Shown here in pieces: positions 9,494-17,781 of a stretch of 64,000 nucleotides of DNA. Below the pieces are notes generated by a model. It made no database searches. It saw only the letters and a program-made list of their open reading frames with translations, and had not been told where the DNA came from. Source of the DNA: Bacteroides sp. 51 (GTDB lineage: Bacteria > Bacteroidota > Bacteroidia > Bacteroidales > Bacteroidaceae); NCBI RefSeq assembly GCF_010500965.1, contig NZ_QVMI01000011.1:72085-136084 (forward strand). The letters run 5' to 3'. Made by a program: the position numbers and the translations under genes. Each line of letters starts with the position of its first letter. Position 1 is the first letter of the stretch.

Positions 9494-9666
9494 CGGTATT
9501 TTAAAATATCTAAGTTACATTTGCGGCATTAATCAAATGAATTGCACTTTATTCAAACCCAACAGAAAGAACCTTTTTATAGGGTTTGAAGAATTAAAAA
9601 ATCAAAAATACCATGGGGTTAGTGCAAAAAAAAACGAGTAATCGGAAGGATTACTTGAAATTGTAC

Positions 9667-9674
9667 TATATTTG
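9667..9674 (+). promoter_or_regulatory. -7 box candidate for tonB
   Basis: TATATTTG is an exact TAnnTTTG match, 38 bp before the tonB ATG at 9712. No well-spaced TTTG was found for -33. Confidence 0.5.
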
Positions 9675-9711
9675 CCCAAAATGAGGAACACGTTAAAAAT
9701 TATATTATATT

Positions 9712-10395
9712 ATGGAAGTTAAAAAATCACCTAAGGCAGATCTCGAAGGCAAAAAGTCAACGTGGATGTTGATTGGCTACGTGATCGTGCTTGCTTTTAT
9801 GTTTGTTGCGTTCGAATGGACAGAGCGTGATAAAGTGATTGATACAAGTCAGGCTTTGGTCGACGTTGTATTTGAAGAAGAAATTATTCCTATTACACAA
9901 CAGGAAAACACTCCGCCTCCTCCACCACCAGAAGTTCCTTCTGTAGCTGAGGTACTTGAGATCGTGGATGACAAAGCTGATGTACAGGAAACTGCTATTG
10001 CATCTACCGAAGATGTCGGTGAGAAAGTAGAAGTAAAATACGTTCCTGTTGTTGTAGAAGAAGAAGAACCGGAAGAACAAACTATCTTTGAAGTTGTAGA
10101 AAACATGCCTGAATTCCCAGGTGGTAACGCAGCTTTGATGCAGTTCCTTTCTAAAAATATCAAATATCCTACTATTGCACAGGAAAACGGAACACAAGGT
10201 CGTGTAATCGTACAGTTCGTTGTAAACAGAGACGGTTCTGTAGTTGACCCTGTGGTTGTGCGCAGTGTAGACCCATATCTTGATAAAGAAGCTCTCCGTG
10301 TAATCGGCCAGATGCCTAAGTGGAAACCTGGTATGCAGAGAGGTAAGGCAGTACGTGTGAAATACACGGTGCCTGTAATGTTCAGACTACAGTAA
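9712..10395 (+). CDS. tonB: energy transducer TonB
   Basis: It couples the inner-membrane proton motive force to outer-membrane receptors such as those at 500 and 48368. One N-terminal transmembrane segment lies near residues 19-39 (WMLIGYVIVLAFMFVAFEW). A periplasmic linker follows with a PPPPPP run near 68 and an acidic stretch EEEEPEEQ. The C-terminal TonB domain spans about 145-227 (FPGGNAALMQFL, KYPTIAQENGTQGRV, MPKWKPGMQRGKAV). The gene is monocistronic with its own promoter and terminator. The ExbB/ExbD partners are 3 kb downstream rather than adjacent. Confidence 0.93.
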   Translation: MEVKKSPKADLEGKKSTWMLIGYVIVLAFMFVAFEWTERDKVIDTSQALVDVVFEEEIIPITQQENTPPPPPPEVPSVAEVLEIVDDKADVQETAIASTEDVGEKVEVKYVPVVVEEEEPEEQTIFEVVENMPEFPGGNAALMQFLSKNIKYPTIAQENGTQGRVIVQFVVNRDGSVVDPVVVRSVDPYLDKEALRVIGQMPKWKPGMQRGKAVRVKYTVPVMFRLQ

Positions 10396-10411
10396 TAGTA
10401 TTATACAGGTG

Positions 10412-10440
10412 AAAAAAGGTTGCTTACGGCAGCCTTTTTT
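10412..10440 (+). terminator. rho-independent terminator of tonB
   Basis: Arms AAAAAAGGTTGC and GCAGCCTTTTTT surround the 5-base loop TTACG. The 12-bp stem with its T tract lies 16 bp after the tonB stop. It overlaps the open frame upstream of the next gene, which argues for the later start at 10469. Confidence 0.85.
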
Positions 10441-10468
10441 CATAATATCCTTATTTGAATCTAAAGAA

Positions 10469-11443
10469 ATGCATACGGCCAACCAAATACTTGATAAAAT
10501 AAACGCCTACATATCCGGCTTATCCCTCATACACGCTCCGGAAGGATTGTATACTCCAATAGATTATGTCTTATCTATGGGGGGGAAACGTATTCGCCCG
10601 GTACTTATGTTGATGGCGTATAACTTGTATAAAGACGATGTGTCTGCTGCATTGGCCCCGGCTACAGGAATAGAAATGTATCACAATTACACACTTCTTC
10701 ACGATGATTTGATGGATAGAGCCGACATGCGTCGGGGAAAGAAGACAGTTCACAAAGTGTGGAATGATAATACAGCTATTTTATCAGGCGATGCGATGTT
10801 GGTGTTAGCATACCAATATGTAGCTGAAGCCCCGTTATCTAGTTTAAAGGAAATGTTGGACTTGTTCAGCGTTACTGCTTTGGAAATCTGTGAAGGGCAG
10901 CAATATGATGTTGATTTTGAACAACGGGATGATGTAGCCGAACAAGATTATCTGGAAATGATCCGTCTGAAAACAGCAGTTTTACTTGCCGCAAGTCTGA
11001 AAATGGGAGCCATACAAGGCGGGGCATCCGGGCAAGATGCTGATTTATTGTACGACTTTGGAATAAATATCGGTTTGGCTTTTCAACTCAAAGACGATTT
11101 TCTGGATGTATATGGAGATCCGGCTATCTTTGGGAAGAATATTGGTGGTGATATCTTGTGTAACAAGAAAACCTATATGATGATCAAAACCATGGAACTG
11201 GCTAATGGTCAACAGAAAGCCGAATTGAATAAATGGATGCAAACACAAACCTTTAATCCGGAGGAAAAAATCTCAGCAGTTATAGAAATATATAACGAAG
11301 TGGGGATTAAAGAACTCTGTGAAAATAAAATGCGCGAATACTACAACAGTGCAATGCGCAGTTTAGATAAAGTATCAGTAGAAAAAGAGACGAAAAACGA
11401 ATTAATAAACTTGGTACATGAACTGATGTACCGTGAAAACTAG
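10469..11443 (+). CDS. polyprenyl (isoprenyl) diphosphate synthase
   Basis: It condenses IPP with an allylic diphosphate to make longer isoprenoids. At 324 aa it has the first Asp-rich motif HDDLMDRADMRRGK near residues 83-96 and the second, LKDDFLDVYGD, near 212-222, plus GGKRIRPVL near the N-terminus. The frame opens at 10409, but those first 20 codons lie over the tonB terminator, so the ATG at 10469 (MHTANQILDKI) is chosen. Chain length (farnesyl, geranylgeranyl or octaprenyl) cannot be decided from these motifs alone. A 20-bp gap to the next gene suggests an operon with the genes at 11464 and 12177. Confidence 0.88.
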   Translation: MHTANQILDKINAYISGLSLIHAPEGLYTPIDYVLSMGGKRIRPVLMLMAYNLYKDDVSAALAPATGIEMYHNYTLLHDDLMDRADMRRGKKTVHKVWNDNTAILSGDAMLVLAYQYVAEAPLSSLKEMLDLFSVTALEICEGQQYDVDFEQRDDVAEQDYLEMIRLKTAVLLAASLKMGAIQGGASGQDADLLYDFGINIGLAFQLKDDFLDVYGDPAIFGKNIGGDILCNKKTYMMIKTMELANGQQKAELNKWMQTQTFNPEEKISAVIEIYNEVGIKELCENKMREYYNSAMRSLDKVSVEKETKNELINLVHELMYREN

Positions 11444-11463
11444 AGTATAAACAAGAAATATCT

Positions 11464-12174
11464 ATGCCTTATAGACGATTACCTAATACTGATCTGGCCA
11501 GGGTTAGAGCCTTGAAGTCAGCTGTGGAAAGGTGCGATAAATATAATGTGTATGATTTGGCTATTTCTTTAAAGACACTAACCGAAGCAAAGAATTTCCT
11601 GCTTCGTTTTGAAGGCGCACAAGCATATTATAAACAGTGTTACGATAACCAATCAAGAGCCAGCCGTAAACATCAGGCAAATGTAAAAATGGCTCGACTA
11701 TTTATTTCGCATTTTATTCAAGTGTTAAATATGGCAGTTCTCCGAGCGGAGATAAAAAAGTCACATAAAGAATTATATGACTTGCCTGTTGATAACTTTA
11801 ACGTACCCGATTTGACCAGTGAAGCTGCAATTGCGGAGTGGGGAGCTAAGATAATCGAAGGGGAGCGAAAAAGGCAGGCCGCCGGTGGTGGTGCGCCAAT
11901 CTATAATCCTACGATTGCCAAAGTAAAAGTACATTATGATATTTTTATGGAGGGATATGTCAGGCAAAAAGAACTTCAGACGATTACGGGACGTAGTCTT
12001 GAGGGGCTTGCCGCTATGCGTGATACGGCCGATGAAATCATTCTGGATATCTGGAATCAGGTGGAAAAGAAATTTGAAGAGGTGCAACCCAATGAAAAGC
12101 GATTAGATATGTGTCGTGAATATGGGGTTGTTTACTACTATCGTTCAAACGAGAAACCGGAGGATGCTTTTTGA
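11464..12174 (+). CDS. conserved hypothetical protein, 236 aa
   Basis: I do not recognise a named family. The protein is soluble, predominantly helical and basic in its first half (KSAVERCDKY, SRASRKHQANVKMARLF), with no signal peptide or membrane segment. A Gly-rich turn AAGGGAP near residue 140 may separate two domains. It is sandwiched between the polyprenyl synthase (20 bp) and the TatD nuclease (2 bp after its stop), so it is very probably co-transcribed and translated with them. Basic helical character is compatible with nucleic-acid binding, but this is only a suggestion. Confidence 0.75.
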   Translation: MPYRRLPNTDLARVRALKSAVERCDKYNVYDLAISLKTLTEAKNFLLRFEGAQAYYKQCYDNQSRASRKHQANVKMARLFISHFIQVLNMAVLRAEIKKSHKELYDLPVDNFNVPDLTSEAAIAEWGAKIIEGERKRQAAGGGAPIYNPTIAKVKVHYDIFMEGYVRQKELQTITGRSLEGLAAMRDTADEIILDIWNQVEKKFEEVQPNEKRLDMCREYGVVYYYRSNEKPEDAF

Positions 12175-12176
12175 AC

Positions 12177-12965
12177 ATGAATTTAATAGATACTCATTCT
12201 CATATTTATTCAGAGGAATTTGATGACGATTTACCTGAAGTCATTGAACGTGCGCGTTTAGCTGGCGTTACCCGGATATATCTTCCTAATGTAGATAGTA
12301 CTACTTTGGAACGCATGTTGAGAGTATGTCGTGATTATAAAGGTTATTGTTATCCAATGATCGGTCTGCACCCGACATCTGTTAATGAAAACTACGAGAA
12401 AGAGTTAGCTATTGTAGAACAGCAACTTGCTGCTTCTGATGAATACGTTGCTGTAGGTGAAGTGGGAATAGATCTTTATTGGGATAAAACCTTTCTGAAA
12501 GAACAAATCTATGCTTTTGATCTCCAGATACAGTGGGCATTGAAATATGATCTGCCTTTGGTCATCCATAGTCGTGATGCCTTTGAACAGATTAACGAAG
12601 TGATGCGGCCCTATAAGGATTCTTCATTGAGAGGCATATTTCATAGTTTTACAGGTACAGTGAAAGAAGCTGAACTTTTGTTGGAATATGATAAGTTTCT
12701 CTTGGGTATTAACGGAGTGGTAACCTTTAAAAACTCCGTTCTTCCGGAAACATTGAAGTCTGTTTCCCTTGAACGTATTGTGTTGGAAACTGATGCCCCT
12801 TATCTTACTCCTGTGCCCTATCGGGGGAAAAGGAATGAAAGCGCACATTTGAAATATACGCTGATGAAAGTGGCCGATATATATATGCAATCGCCCGAAT
12901 TCATCGCGGAACAGACATCGGCGAATGTTTTAAAAGTGTTTGGATTACCCCGAAAACAGGGATAA
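12177..12965 (+). CDS. TatD family metal-dependent hydrolase
   Basis: This is a TIM-barrel metal-dependent DNase/hydrolase of the TatD type. Metal-ligand motifs are in order: DTHSHIYSEEF at the N-terminus, GEVGIDLYWD near residue 95, VIHSRDAF near 127, FHSFTGT near 152, and ETDAPYLTP near 203. At about 262 aa the length is typical. The frame also contains a TTG at 12171 that overlaps the upstream stop, but ATG 12177 (MNLIDTHSHIY) is preferred, with GGAGG 14 bases upstream. It is the last gene of the apparent three-gene operon. Confidence 0.92.
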   Translation: MNLIDTHSHIYSEEFDDDLPEVIERARLAGVTRIYLPNVDSTTLERMLRVCRDYKGYCYPMIGLHPTSVNENYEKELAIVEQQLAASDEYVAVGEVGIDLYWDKTFLKEQIYAFDLQIQWALKYDLPLVIHSRDAFEQINEVMRPYKDSSLRGIFHSFTGTVKEAELLLEYDKFLLGINGVVTFKNSVLPETLKSVSLERIVLETDAPYLTPVPYRGKRNESAHLKYTLMKVADIYMQSPEFIAEQTSANVLKVFGLPRKQG

Positions 12966-13121
12966 AGGTTTTAAAGTTTATTAATTTTGCCGATTAAATG
13001 GGCAGAAAAAAGAGATAATTCTAGAGAAGAAGAAAAAAAAGGATACATTTGTAGCTGAAATCGCTTGCGGTTCGCATTTTTTTTGTAATTTGCGCCCGTT
13101 TTAGAGAGGATTTGAAATATT

Positions 13122-13209
13122 GGAGAGATGCTCGAGTGGTTGAAGAGGCACGCCTGGAAAGCGTGTATACGCCTAAAGCGTATCGCGGGTTCGAATCCCG
13201 CTTTCTCCG
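13122..13209 (+). tRNA. tRNA-Ser (GGA anticodon)
   Basis: Acceptor arms GGAGAGA and TTTCTCC pair, followed by discriminator G. The D-arm region is present, the anticodon stem CACGC/GCGTG carries loop CTGGAAA (anticodon GGA), and a long variable arm (TATACGCCTAAAGCGTAT) and T-arm GCGGGTTCGAATCCCGC complete a class II tRNA of 88 nt. The CCA end is not encoded. Nothing else was found in 12966-13121 apart from AT-rich sequence. Confidence 0.96.
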
Positions 13210-13282
13210 CGGTAAATAAAGAAACGAATAAATTTATAAGTATATAATAATCAATTAATTAATCTTAAAAATTAGACACACA

Positions 13283-14050
13283 ATGAAAAAGTTATTTGCA
13301 ATTGTTGCTGTGATGGGAGTCCTAGCTTTTGGATCAACTCAACTTGCTCAGGCTCAGGATGCTCCTGCTGCGCAAACAGAACAAACTTCAGCGATTGATG
13401 GAACCGAAGGTGGTATCCACAAAGAAATTAAAATCAAATTTATCGAAGGTACTGCATCATTCATGAGCTTGGTAGCCATTGCATTGGTTGTAGGTTTGGC
13501 TTTCTGTATTGAGAGAATTATTTATTTAAGTTTAGCCGAAGTAAATACTAAGAAATTTGTTGCCGGCGTTGAAGCTGCCCTTGAAAAAGGAGATGTGGAA
13601 GCTGCAAAAGATTTGGCTCGTAATACCAGAGGACCAGTAGCTTCGATCTACTATCAAGGTCTGTTGAGAATTGATCAAGGTATTGACGTAGTAGAAAAAT
13701 CAGTAGCTTCTTATGGTGGTGTTCAGGCTGGTTACCTTGAAAAAGGATGTTCTTGGATTACACTGTTTATCGCGATGTCTCCATCATTAGGGTTCTTGGG
13801 TACTGTAATCGGTATGGTTATGGCGTTCGACAAAATCCAACAAGTAGGTGATATCTCTCCAACAGTAGTAGCAGGTGGTATGAAAGTGGCTTTGATCACA
13901 ACAATCTTCGGTCTTGTTGCTGCTTTGATTCTTCAGTTGTTCTATAACTATATCCTTTCTAAAATTGAGGCTCTTACAAGCGAAATGGAAGATTCTTCTG
14001 TTACTTTGCTTGACATGGTGATTAAATACAACTTGAAATACCAAAAATAA
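13283..14050 (+). CDS. exbB: MotA/TolQ/ExbB proton channel family protein
   Basis: This is an inner-membrane component of the proton-driven motor that powers TonB. It is 255 aa with a leading hydrophobic, signal-like segment (LFAIVAVMGVLAFGSTQLAQAQ) and then three transmembrane helices: near residues 59-82 (SLVAIALVVGLAFCIERIIYL), near 155-180 (LFIAMSPSLGFLGTVIGMVMAF, the conserved pore helix) and near 200-225. The extra N-terminal segment is common in Bacteroidetes homologues. It is first in a four-gene operon with spacings of 9, 31 and -1 bp. The gene follows the tRNA by 73 bp. Confidence 0.92.
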   Translation: MKKLFAIVAVMGVLAFGSTQLAQAQDAPAAQTEQTSAIDGTEGGIHKEIKIKFIEGTASFMSLVAIALVVGLAFCIERIIYLSLAEVNTKKFVAGVEAALEKGDVEAAKDLARNTRGPVASIYYQGLLRIDQGIDVVEKSVASYGGVQAGYLEKGCSWITLFIAMSPSLGFLGTVIGMVMAFDKIQQVGDISPTVVAGGMKVALITTIFGLVAALILQLFYNYILSKIEALTSEMEDSSVTLLDMVIKYNLKYQK

Positions 14051-14059
14051 AATATCACA

Positions 14060-14530
14060 ATGAGTAAATTATCATATAGAGTATCATACTACGTATTATA
14101 TGCACTGTTTGCTGTAATTGTCGTAGTTTTGGGCTTATTCTACTTCGGAGGAGATGGAGAACCACTCGGGCCGGAATTGATGCAAAATCCGATCTATACA
14201 GATGCATTGCTATATCTGATGTATGGTTTGTTAGGTCTTACTATAGTGCTAACAGTTGGTGCTTTTATTGTACAGTTTGGCGGGGCATTGAAAGATAATC
14301 CAATGGCTGCAATAAAGTCATTATTAGGAGTTGTTCTGTTAGTTATAGTTATGGTTGTAGCTTGGTCAATGGGTAGTGAGGAAACTCTCGTTCTGCAAGG
14401 CTATGATGGAAATGAGAACGTACCTTTCTGGTTAAAACTATCAGATATGTTCCTTTATACCCTATACTTCCTTATTGCTGCTTGTATAGTAGCTATATTG
14501 GGAAGTAGCATTAAAAAGGCACTTCAATAA
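14060..14530 (+). CDS. small membrane protein of the ExbB/ExbD operon
   Basis: This 156-aa protein has four hydrophobic stretches: near residues 10-28 (YVLYALFAVIVVVLGLFYFG), 50-75, 88-102 and 130-150. It has no recognised catalytic motif. A gene of this type between exbB and exbD is standard in Bacteroidales, so it is probably an accessory part of the same proton-channel complex, but its role is not established. It lies 9 bp after exbB and 31 bp before exbD. Confidence 0.8.
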   Translation: MSKLSYRVSYYVLYALFAVIVVVLGLFYFGGDGEPLGPELMQNPIYTDALLYLMYGLLGLTIVLTVGAFIVQFGGALKDNPMAAIKSLLGVVLLVIVMVVAWSMGSEETLVLQGYDGNENVPFWLKLSDMFLYTLYFLIAACIVAILGSSIKKALQ

Positions 14531-14561
14531 AAGAAATAATTCTATTTAAAACTAGAATATA

Positions 14562-15149
14562 ATGGCAAAAGGAAAAAGAGAAGTTCCTGGTATTAATTCG
14601 AGTTCTACGGCCGATATTGCTTTTATCATTCTTATCTTCTTTTTGGTAACCACATCTATGGATACCGACAGAGGGTTGGCTAGACAGCTTCCTCCTCCAC
14701 CAGAAAATAAGGATATTGAAAACATCATCGTAAAGGAAAGAAACGTTCTTGTTGTTCTGTTGAATGCCCAAGATCAATTGATGGCAGGAAAAGAATATGT
14801 GAAGGTTTCTGATTTACGTAAGATGGCTAAAGATTTTATTGCTAATCCGTATAATGATGAGAAATTACCAGAAAAGAAAGCGAAAGATGTTCCTTTCTTT
14901 GGTAATACCATGGTAACGGAAAATCATGTGATATCTTTGCAGAATGACCGTGGTACAACATATCAGGCATATATAAATGTTCAGAATGAGTTGGTAGCTG
15001 CTTATAATGAGTTAAGAAATGAACTGGCTCAGGAAAAATGGCAGAAAGATTACGAAGCTTTGGACGAAGAACAGAAAAAGGCAATTCGTATGATCTATCC
15101 TCAGAAGATATCTGAAGCAGAACCTAAAAACTACGGAGGAAAGAAGTAA
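14562..15149 (+). CDS. exbD: biopolymer transporter ExbD (first copy)
   Basis: This is the partner of ExbB in the TonB motor. It has a short cytoplasmic N-terminus with the conserved start REVPGINSSSTADIAFIILIFFLVTTSMDTD, in which a single transmembrane helix (about 17-36) contains the essential Asp (TADIAF). A periplasmic domain follows. At 195 aa it is longer than a typical 140-aa ExbD because of an insertion rich in Lys and Glu in its second half (NELAQEKWQKDYEALDEEQ). The last base of its TAA is the first base of the next gene's ATG. Confidence 0.92.
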   Translation: MAKGKREVPGINSSSTADIAFIILIFFLVTTSMDTDRGLARQLPPPPENKDIENIIVKERNVLVVLLNAQDQLMAGKEYVKVSDLRKMAKDFIANPYNDEKLPEKKAKDVPFFGNTMVTENHVISLQNDRGTTYQAYINVQNELVAAYNELRNELAQEKWQKDYEALDEEQKKAIRMIYPQKISEAEPKNYGGKK

Positions 15150-15613
15150 TGGGAAAATTTAATAAAACGGGTAAACGTGGAATGCCTGAATTGAACACTT
15201 CTTCTTTGCCTGACCTTATTTTTACGCTGTTGTTCTTCTTTATGATTGTAACAACTATGCGTGAAGTAACATTGAAGGTTGAGTTTAAGGTTCCTCAGGG
15301 TACAGAACTTGAAAAACTGGAAAAGAAATCGTTGGTAACTTTCATTTATGTAGGTAAACCAGGCGAAGAATTTCGTAAGAAAATGGGTTCTGAAAGCCGT
15401 ATTCAGTTGAATGATGCATTCGCAGAAGTTGCAGAAATTCAGGACTTCATTACTCAGGAAAGATTAAGTATGAAAGAAGAGGATCAGCCATTTATGACTG
15501 TATCACTTAAGATTGACCAGGATACCAAAATGGGTATTGTGACCGATATTAAGCAAGCTCTTCGTTTAGCGTACGCACTGAAAATCAACTACTCTGCGCA
15601 ACCGCGTCAGTAA
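15149..15613 (+). CDS. exbD: biopolymer transporter ExbD (second copy)
   Basis: The second ExbD paralogue is 154 aa, with the start MPELNTSSLPDLIFTLLFFFMIVTTM. The transmembrane helix (about 20-37) carries the proton-handling Asp (LPDLIF). A periplasmic domain of typical size follows. Start and stop overlap with the first exbD (TAATG) implies coupled translation, so the two paralogues are likely made in a fixed ratio. It is the last gene of the operon and is followed by a strong terminator. Confidence 0.92.
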   Translation: MGKFNKTGKRGMPELNTSSLPDLIFTLLFFFMIVTTMREVTLKVEFKVPQGTELEKLEKKSLVTFIYVGKPGEEFRKKMGSESRIQLNDAFAEVAEIQDFITQERLSMKEEDQPFMTVSLKIDQDTKMGIVTDIKQALRLAYALKINYSAQPRQ

Positions 15614-15626
15614 GAGTTGAATTAAA

Positions 15627-15670
15627 ATAAAAAGAGAAGGTATCTACTTTGGTGGATACCTTCTTTTTTT
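15627..15670 (+). terminator. rho-independent terminator of the exbB-exbD operon
   Basis: GAAGGTATCTAC and GTGGATACCTTC pair with one mismatch around a short loop and are followed by a run of T, 14 bp after the last exbD stop. Confidence 0.85.
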
Positions 15671-15673
15671 ATG

Positions 15674-15785
15674 TTTAACAAGCCAACTTTCTACGTTAAC
15701 GCGGCTACCTGCCATGTTAAGCACCACTAGTCGTGGTGTTAAGCCCCGAAGTTGACGTGTTAACGTAGAAAGTTGGTGTGTTAAA
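15674..15785. repeat. array B: six GTTAA words at 21-bp pitch with exact dyad symmetry
   Basis: TTAA cores lie at 15675, 15696, 15717, 15739, 15760 and 15781, spaced 21, 21, 22, 21 and 21 bp. The six cores are mirror-symmetric about 15729.5. The outer part forms a perfect 18-bp inverted repeat (15683-15700 with 15759-15776), and the centre holds ACCACTAGTCGTGGT. The array fills the gap between the exbD terminator and the convergent GNAT gene. No gene is inside and the function is unknown. Confidence 0.85.
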
Positions 15786-15789
15786 TAGT

Positions 15790-16323
15790 TTATTTTATGT
15801 TGTATACAACCCGGTGTAGTTGTGCCTTTACCATCTCAAAATCCGTATCAGGACTCAAGTCACCATGTACCATTATGTACATTGGAAGTTCATTAGATCC
15901 GGCTTTATAAGGTGGTTGAAAGTATTCTTTATCCCAGAGTGTGTATCCTTGTCTTTGATAGAAGTTAATCCGGCGTTGTGCCATTTCCTCTGTAGGGTGT
16001 TCAACTTCCAATACAATGGGTTTTTCCAGTAAGCTGGCCAGGTAGTCTAATAGTTTGCGACCATAGCCACCGTTGCGCTGGTCGGGGTCAATGGCGAAAT
16101 GTTCTATATAATAGAATTTACCCAAGTCCCAGTACGTAACAAGTCCAACGGGGGTGCTATCATCGAGGATGATGTTGCAATAAAAACTGGGGTGGGTATC
16201 GGTGTATTCCCTTAATTCATTCAGGTCCCGATACTCATCTACCGGAAAAGAGGTGGTGAGTAGTTGTTCCATGTAGTCGTAGTGCTGGCTGTCTCCAGTG
16301 GTAATACATTGAATTCCAATCAT
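15790..16323 (-). CDS. GNAT family N-acetyltransferase
   Basis: It transfers an acetyl group from acetyl-CoA to an unknown amine. At 177 aa the acetyl-CoA loop is DPDQRNGGYGRKLLDYL near residues 86-102, preceded by the beta strand IEHFAI, with FYQRQGYTLWDKEYF near the C-terminus. The frame is open much further upstream, but that part overlaps the M64 peptidase gene, so the ATG at 16323 (MIGIQCITTG) is chosen. It starts 13 bases after the M64 stop, implying co-transcription. Confidence 0.85.
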   Translation of the reverse strand: MIGIQCITTGDSQHYDYMEQLLTTSFPVDEYRDLNELREYTDTHPSFYCNIILDDSTPVGLVTYWDLGKFYYIEHFAIDPDQRNGGYGRKLLDYLASLLEKPIVLEVEHPTEEMAQRRINFYQRQGYTLWDKEYFQPPYKAGSNELPMYIMVHGDLSPDTDFEMVKAQLHRVVYNIK

Positions 16324-16336
16324 AATTAGTTCTCTT

Positions 16337-17614
16337 TTATTCTGTATAAAAATTAATAATTCGTGTAATTGCCCGTTGACATACCGGACAAAATGCAGGA
16401 TATTCGTTTGTACGCATCCTGCAATTATCTGCCGGGCGATAAATTCCTTTAGCGGCATATCCACCTCCTTCGTAAACTCCAACCGGATATTTATCCTTCT
16501 CGGCCGGTGGGGTAGGATGGGGTGTACCTTTTTTAAGCATGTCTTTCCATTTGGTTTCAAAGCTAACAAGCATAGTAATATTTTGTTCCCAGGGTTCGAT
16601 ATGTAGTGGATACATATCACTCATGATATCTTGGTCGTAAAAATATTCATCTCCCAGCCCACCGAAGCTGTGCCCGAATTCGTGTACTACGACGGGGCGA
16701 AACATGGGGTGATGTGCAGTAGTCAGGGTGAAAGCATTATAGATTCCTCCACCACCGTATTGTTCTGTATTGGCAAGGATGATGATATGTTCATAGGGGA
16801 TTCCGGCGAGTGCATCGTGTATGGATTTAACGCGACTTGTCGTTAGGTACCTCTCTGAGTAAAATGTGTCGAAATGAGAGCTGAATGCTGTATTCTTCCA
16901 TAACTGCTGGTGAGGAATGCTGACTCCGCTATCTATGGAGGGGCTGGCTACTGCAATTACATTAAATTTATCTTTCATCGACTGAAAAGGCTCGTGATTA
17001 AAGATGCTTTCGCATGCTATTTGTGCATCTTTGTGGAAAACAGCCATTTCTTCTTCTGTATATCCTTCGGCCAGTATAACGACGTCTATTGTCTGGTCTG
17101 AACTGCCGTTTTGTATTAAGTACTTATGAGGTGTGATATGAGTAGTCCCTTTTTGGTGGATCAATATGTCGTCTGGTTTAACGATATGTTTTAAGTTTGC
17201 CACTTCTTTACGGTTCATATCAAATAAAACCACTTCAATTTCTATTGGTTGAATAGGGTAGGGCAACAGAAATGTATTCTCAAAAGCTTTAGATGCTGTG
17301 TGCGCTTCATCTGTAGACAGCCACTCCTGAAAAAGAGAAGAGAAAGATGTTTTGTATATGCACTCCTGGCTGTTGAGGTCTTTCACCCTGATCTGGCCAT
17401 TCCCTTCCAAAGGAATCTCAGATAAATGATGTTTTCGACCTGCCCAGGATGGCAGACTCGACAAACCGTCAAGGTATATACTCTGGTGCCCGGCATTTCC
17501 GGTAAATATGTAATCTACGCGAAGCGTTTTGTCTATAAAGTACTCCGAGAATTTCTGTGCTTTTCCCTGATACACGGAAAGGCCGATTATCATGATAAGT
17601 GCTAGTGTTCTCAT
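16337..17614 (-). CDS. M64 family (IgA-peptidase-like) secreted metallopeptidase
   Basis: This 425-aa exported protein has signal peptide RTLALIMIIGLSVYQGKAQ. The zinc site VVVHEFGHSFGGLGDEYFYD near residue 310 gives HEFGH plus the downstream GDEY typical of M64. The N-terminal third (residues 30-165) is beta-rich and corresponds to the M64 N-domain. CxxC-type pairs near the C-terminus (DNCRMR, FCPVCQRA) may be structural. The family name comes from an IgA protease, but many gut Bacteroidales have homologues of unknown substrate. A GNAT gene follows in the same unit. Confidence 0.88.
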   Translation of the reverse strand: MRTLALIMIIGLSVYQGKAQKFSEYFIDKTLRVDYIFTGNAGHQSIYLDGLSSLPSWAGRKHHLSEIPLEGNGQIRVKDLNSQECIYKTSFSSLFQEWLSTDEAHTASKAFENTFLLPYPIQPIEIEVVLFDMNRKEVANLKHIVKPDDILIHQKGTTHITPHKYLIQNGSSDQTIDVVILAEGYTEEEMAVFHKDAQIACESIFNHEPFQSMKDKFNVIAVASPSIDSGVSIPHQQLWKNTAFSSHFDTFYSERYLTTSRVKSIHDALAGIPYEHIIILANTEQYGGGGIYNAFTLTTAHHPMFRPVVVHEFGHSFGGLGDEYFYDQDIMSDMYPLHIEPWEQNITMLVSFETKWKDMLKKGTPHPTPPAEKDKYPVGVYEGGGYAAKGIYRPADNCRMRTNEYPAFCPVCQRAITRIINFYTE

Positions 17615-17637
17615 ATGGGTTTTGTTTGGGATTTATA

Positions 17638-17645
17638 CAAAGGTA
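17638..17645 (-). promoter_or_regulatory. -7 box candidate for the M64-GNAT operon
   Basis: The minus strand reads TACCTTTG (TAnnTTTG), 24 bp before the start codon at 17614. Confidence 0.45.
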
Positions 17646-17700
17646 GTAACTTTATGCAGTGATTATTCAGATTTCCTCTATAAAAAGTAATAAATTGTAG

Positions 17701-17730
17701 TTTGGGATGACTAAATTTTATCTAACTTTG
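17701..17730 (+). promoter_or_regulatory. promoter of the Lrp/AsnC regulator gene
   Basis: TTTG at 17701-17704 and TAACTTTG at 17723-17730 are separated by 18 bp, close to the Bacteroidetes -33/-7 arrangement. The start codon is 52 bp downstream. Confidence 0.6.
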
Positions 17731-17781
17731 TACTATTAACGCAGAGCTTTGAGCTTTTTAATATTTACTAAAAACATAAAT

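Noticed and set aside
10409-10468. Upstream start for the polyprenyl synthase
   Set aside because: The extension lies on the tonB terminator hairpin and adds residues not typical of the family.
16324-16620. N-terminal extension of the GNAT protein
   Set aside because: It overlaps the end of the M64 peptidase gene in another frame. The GNAT fold is complete from 16323.
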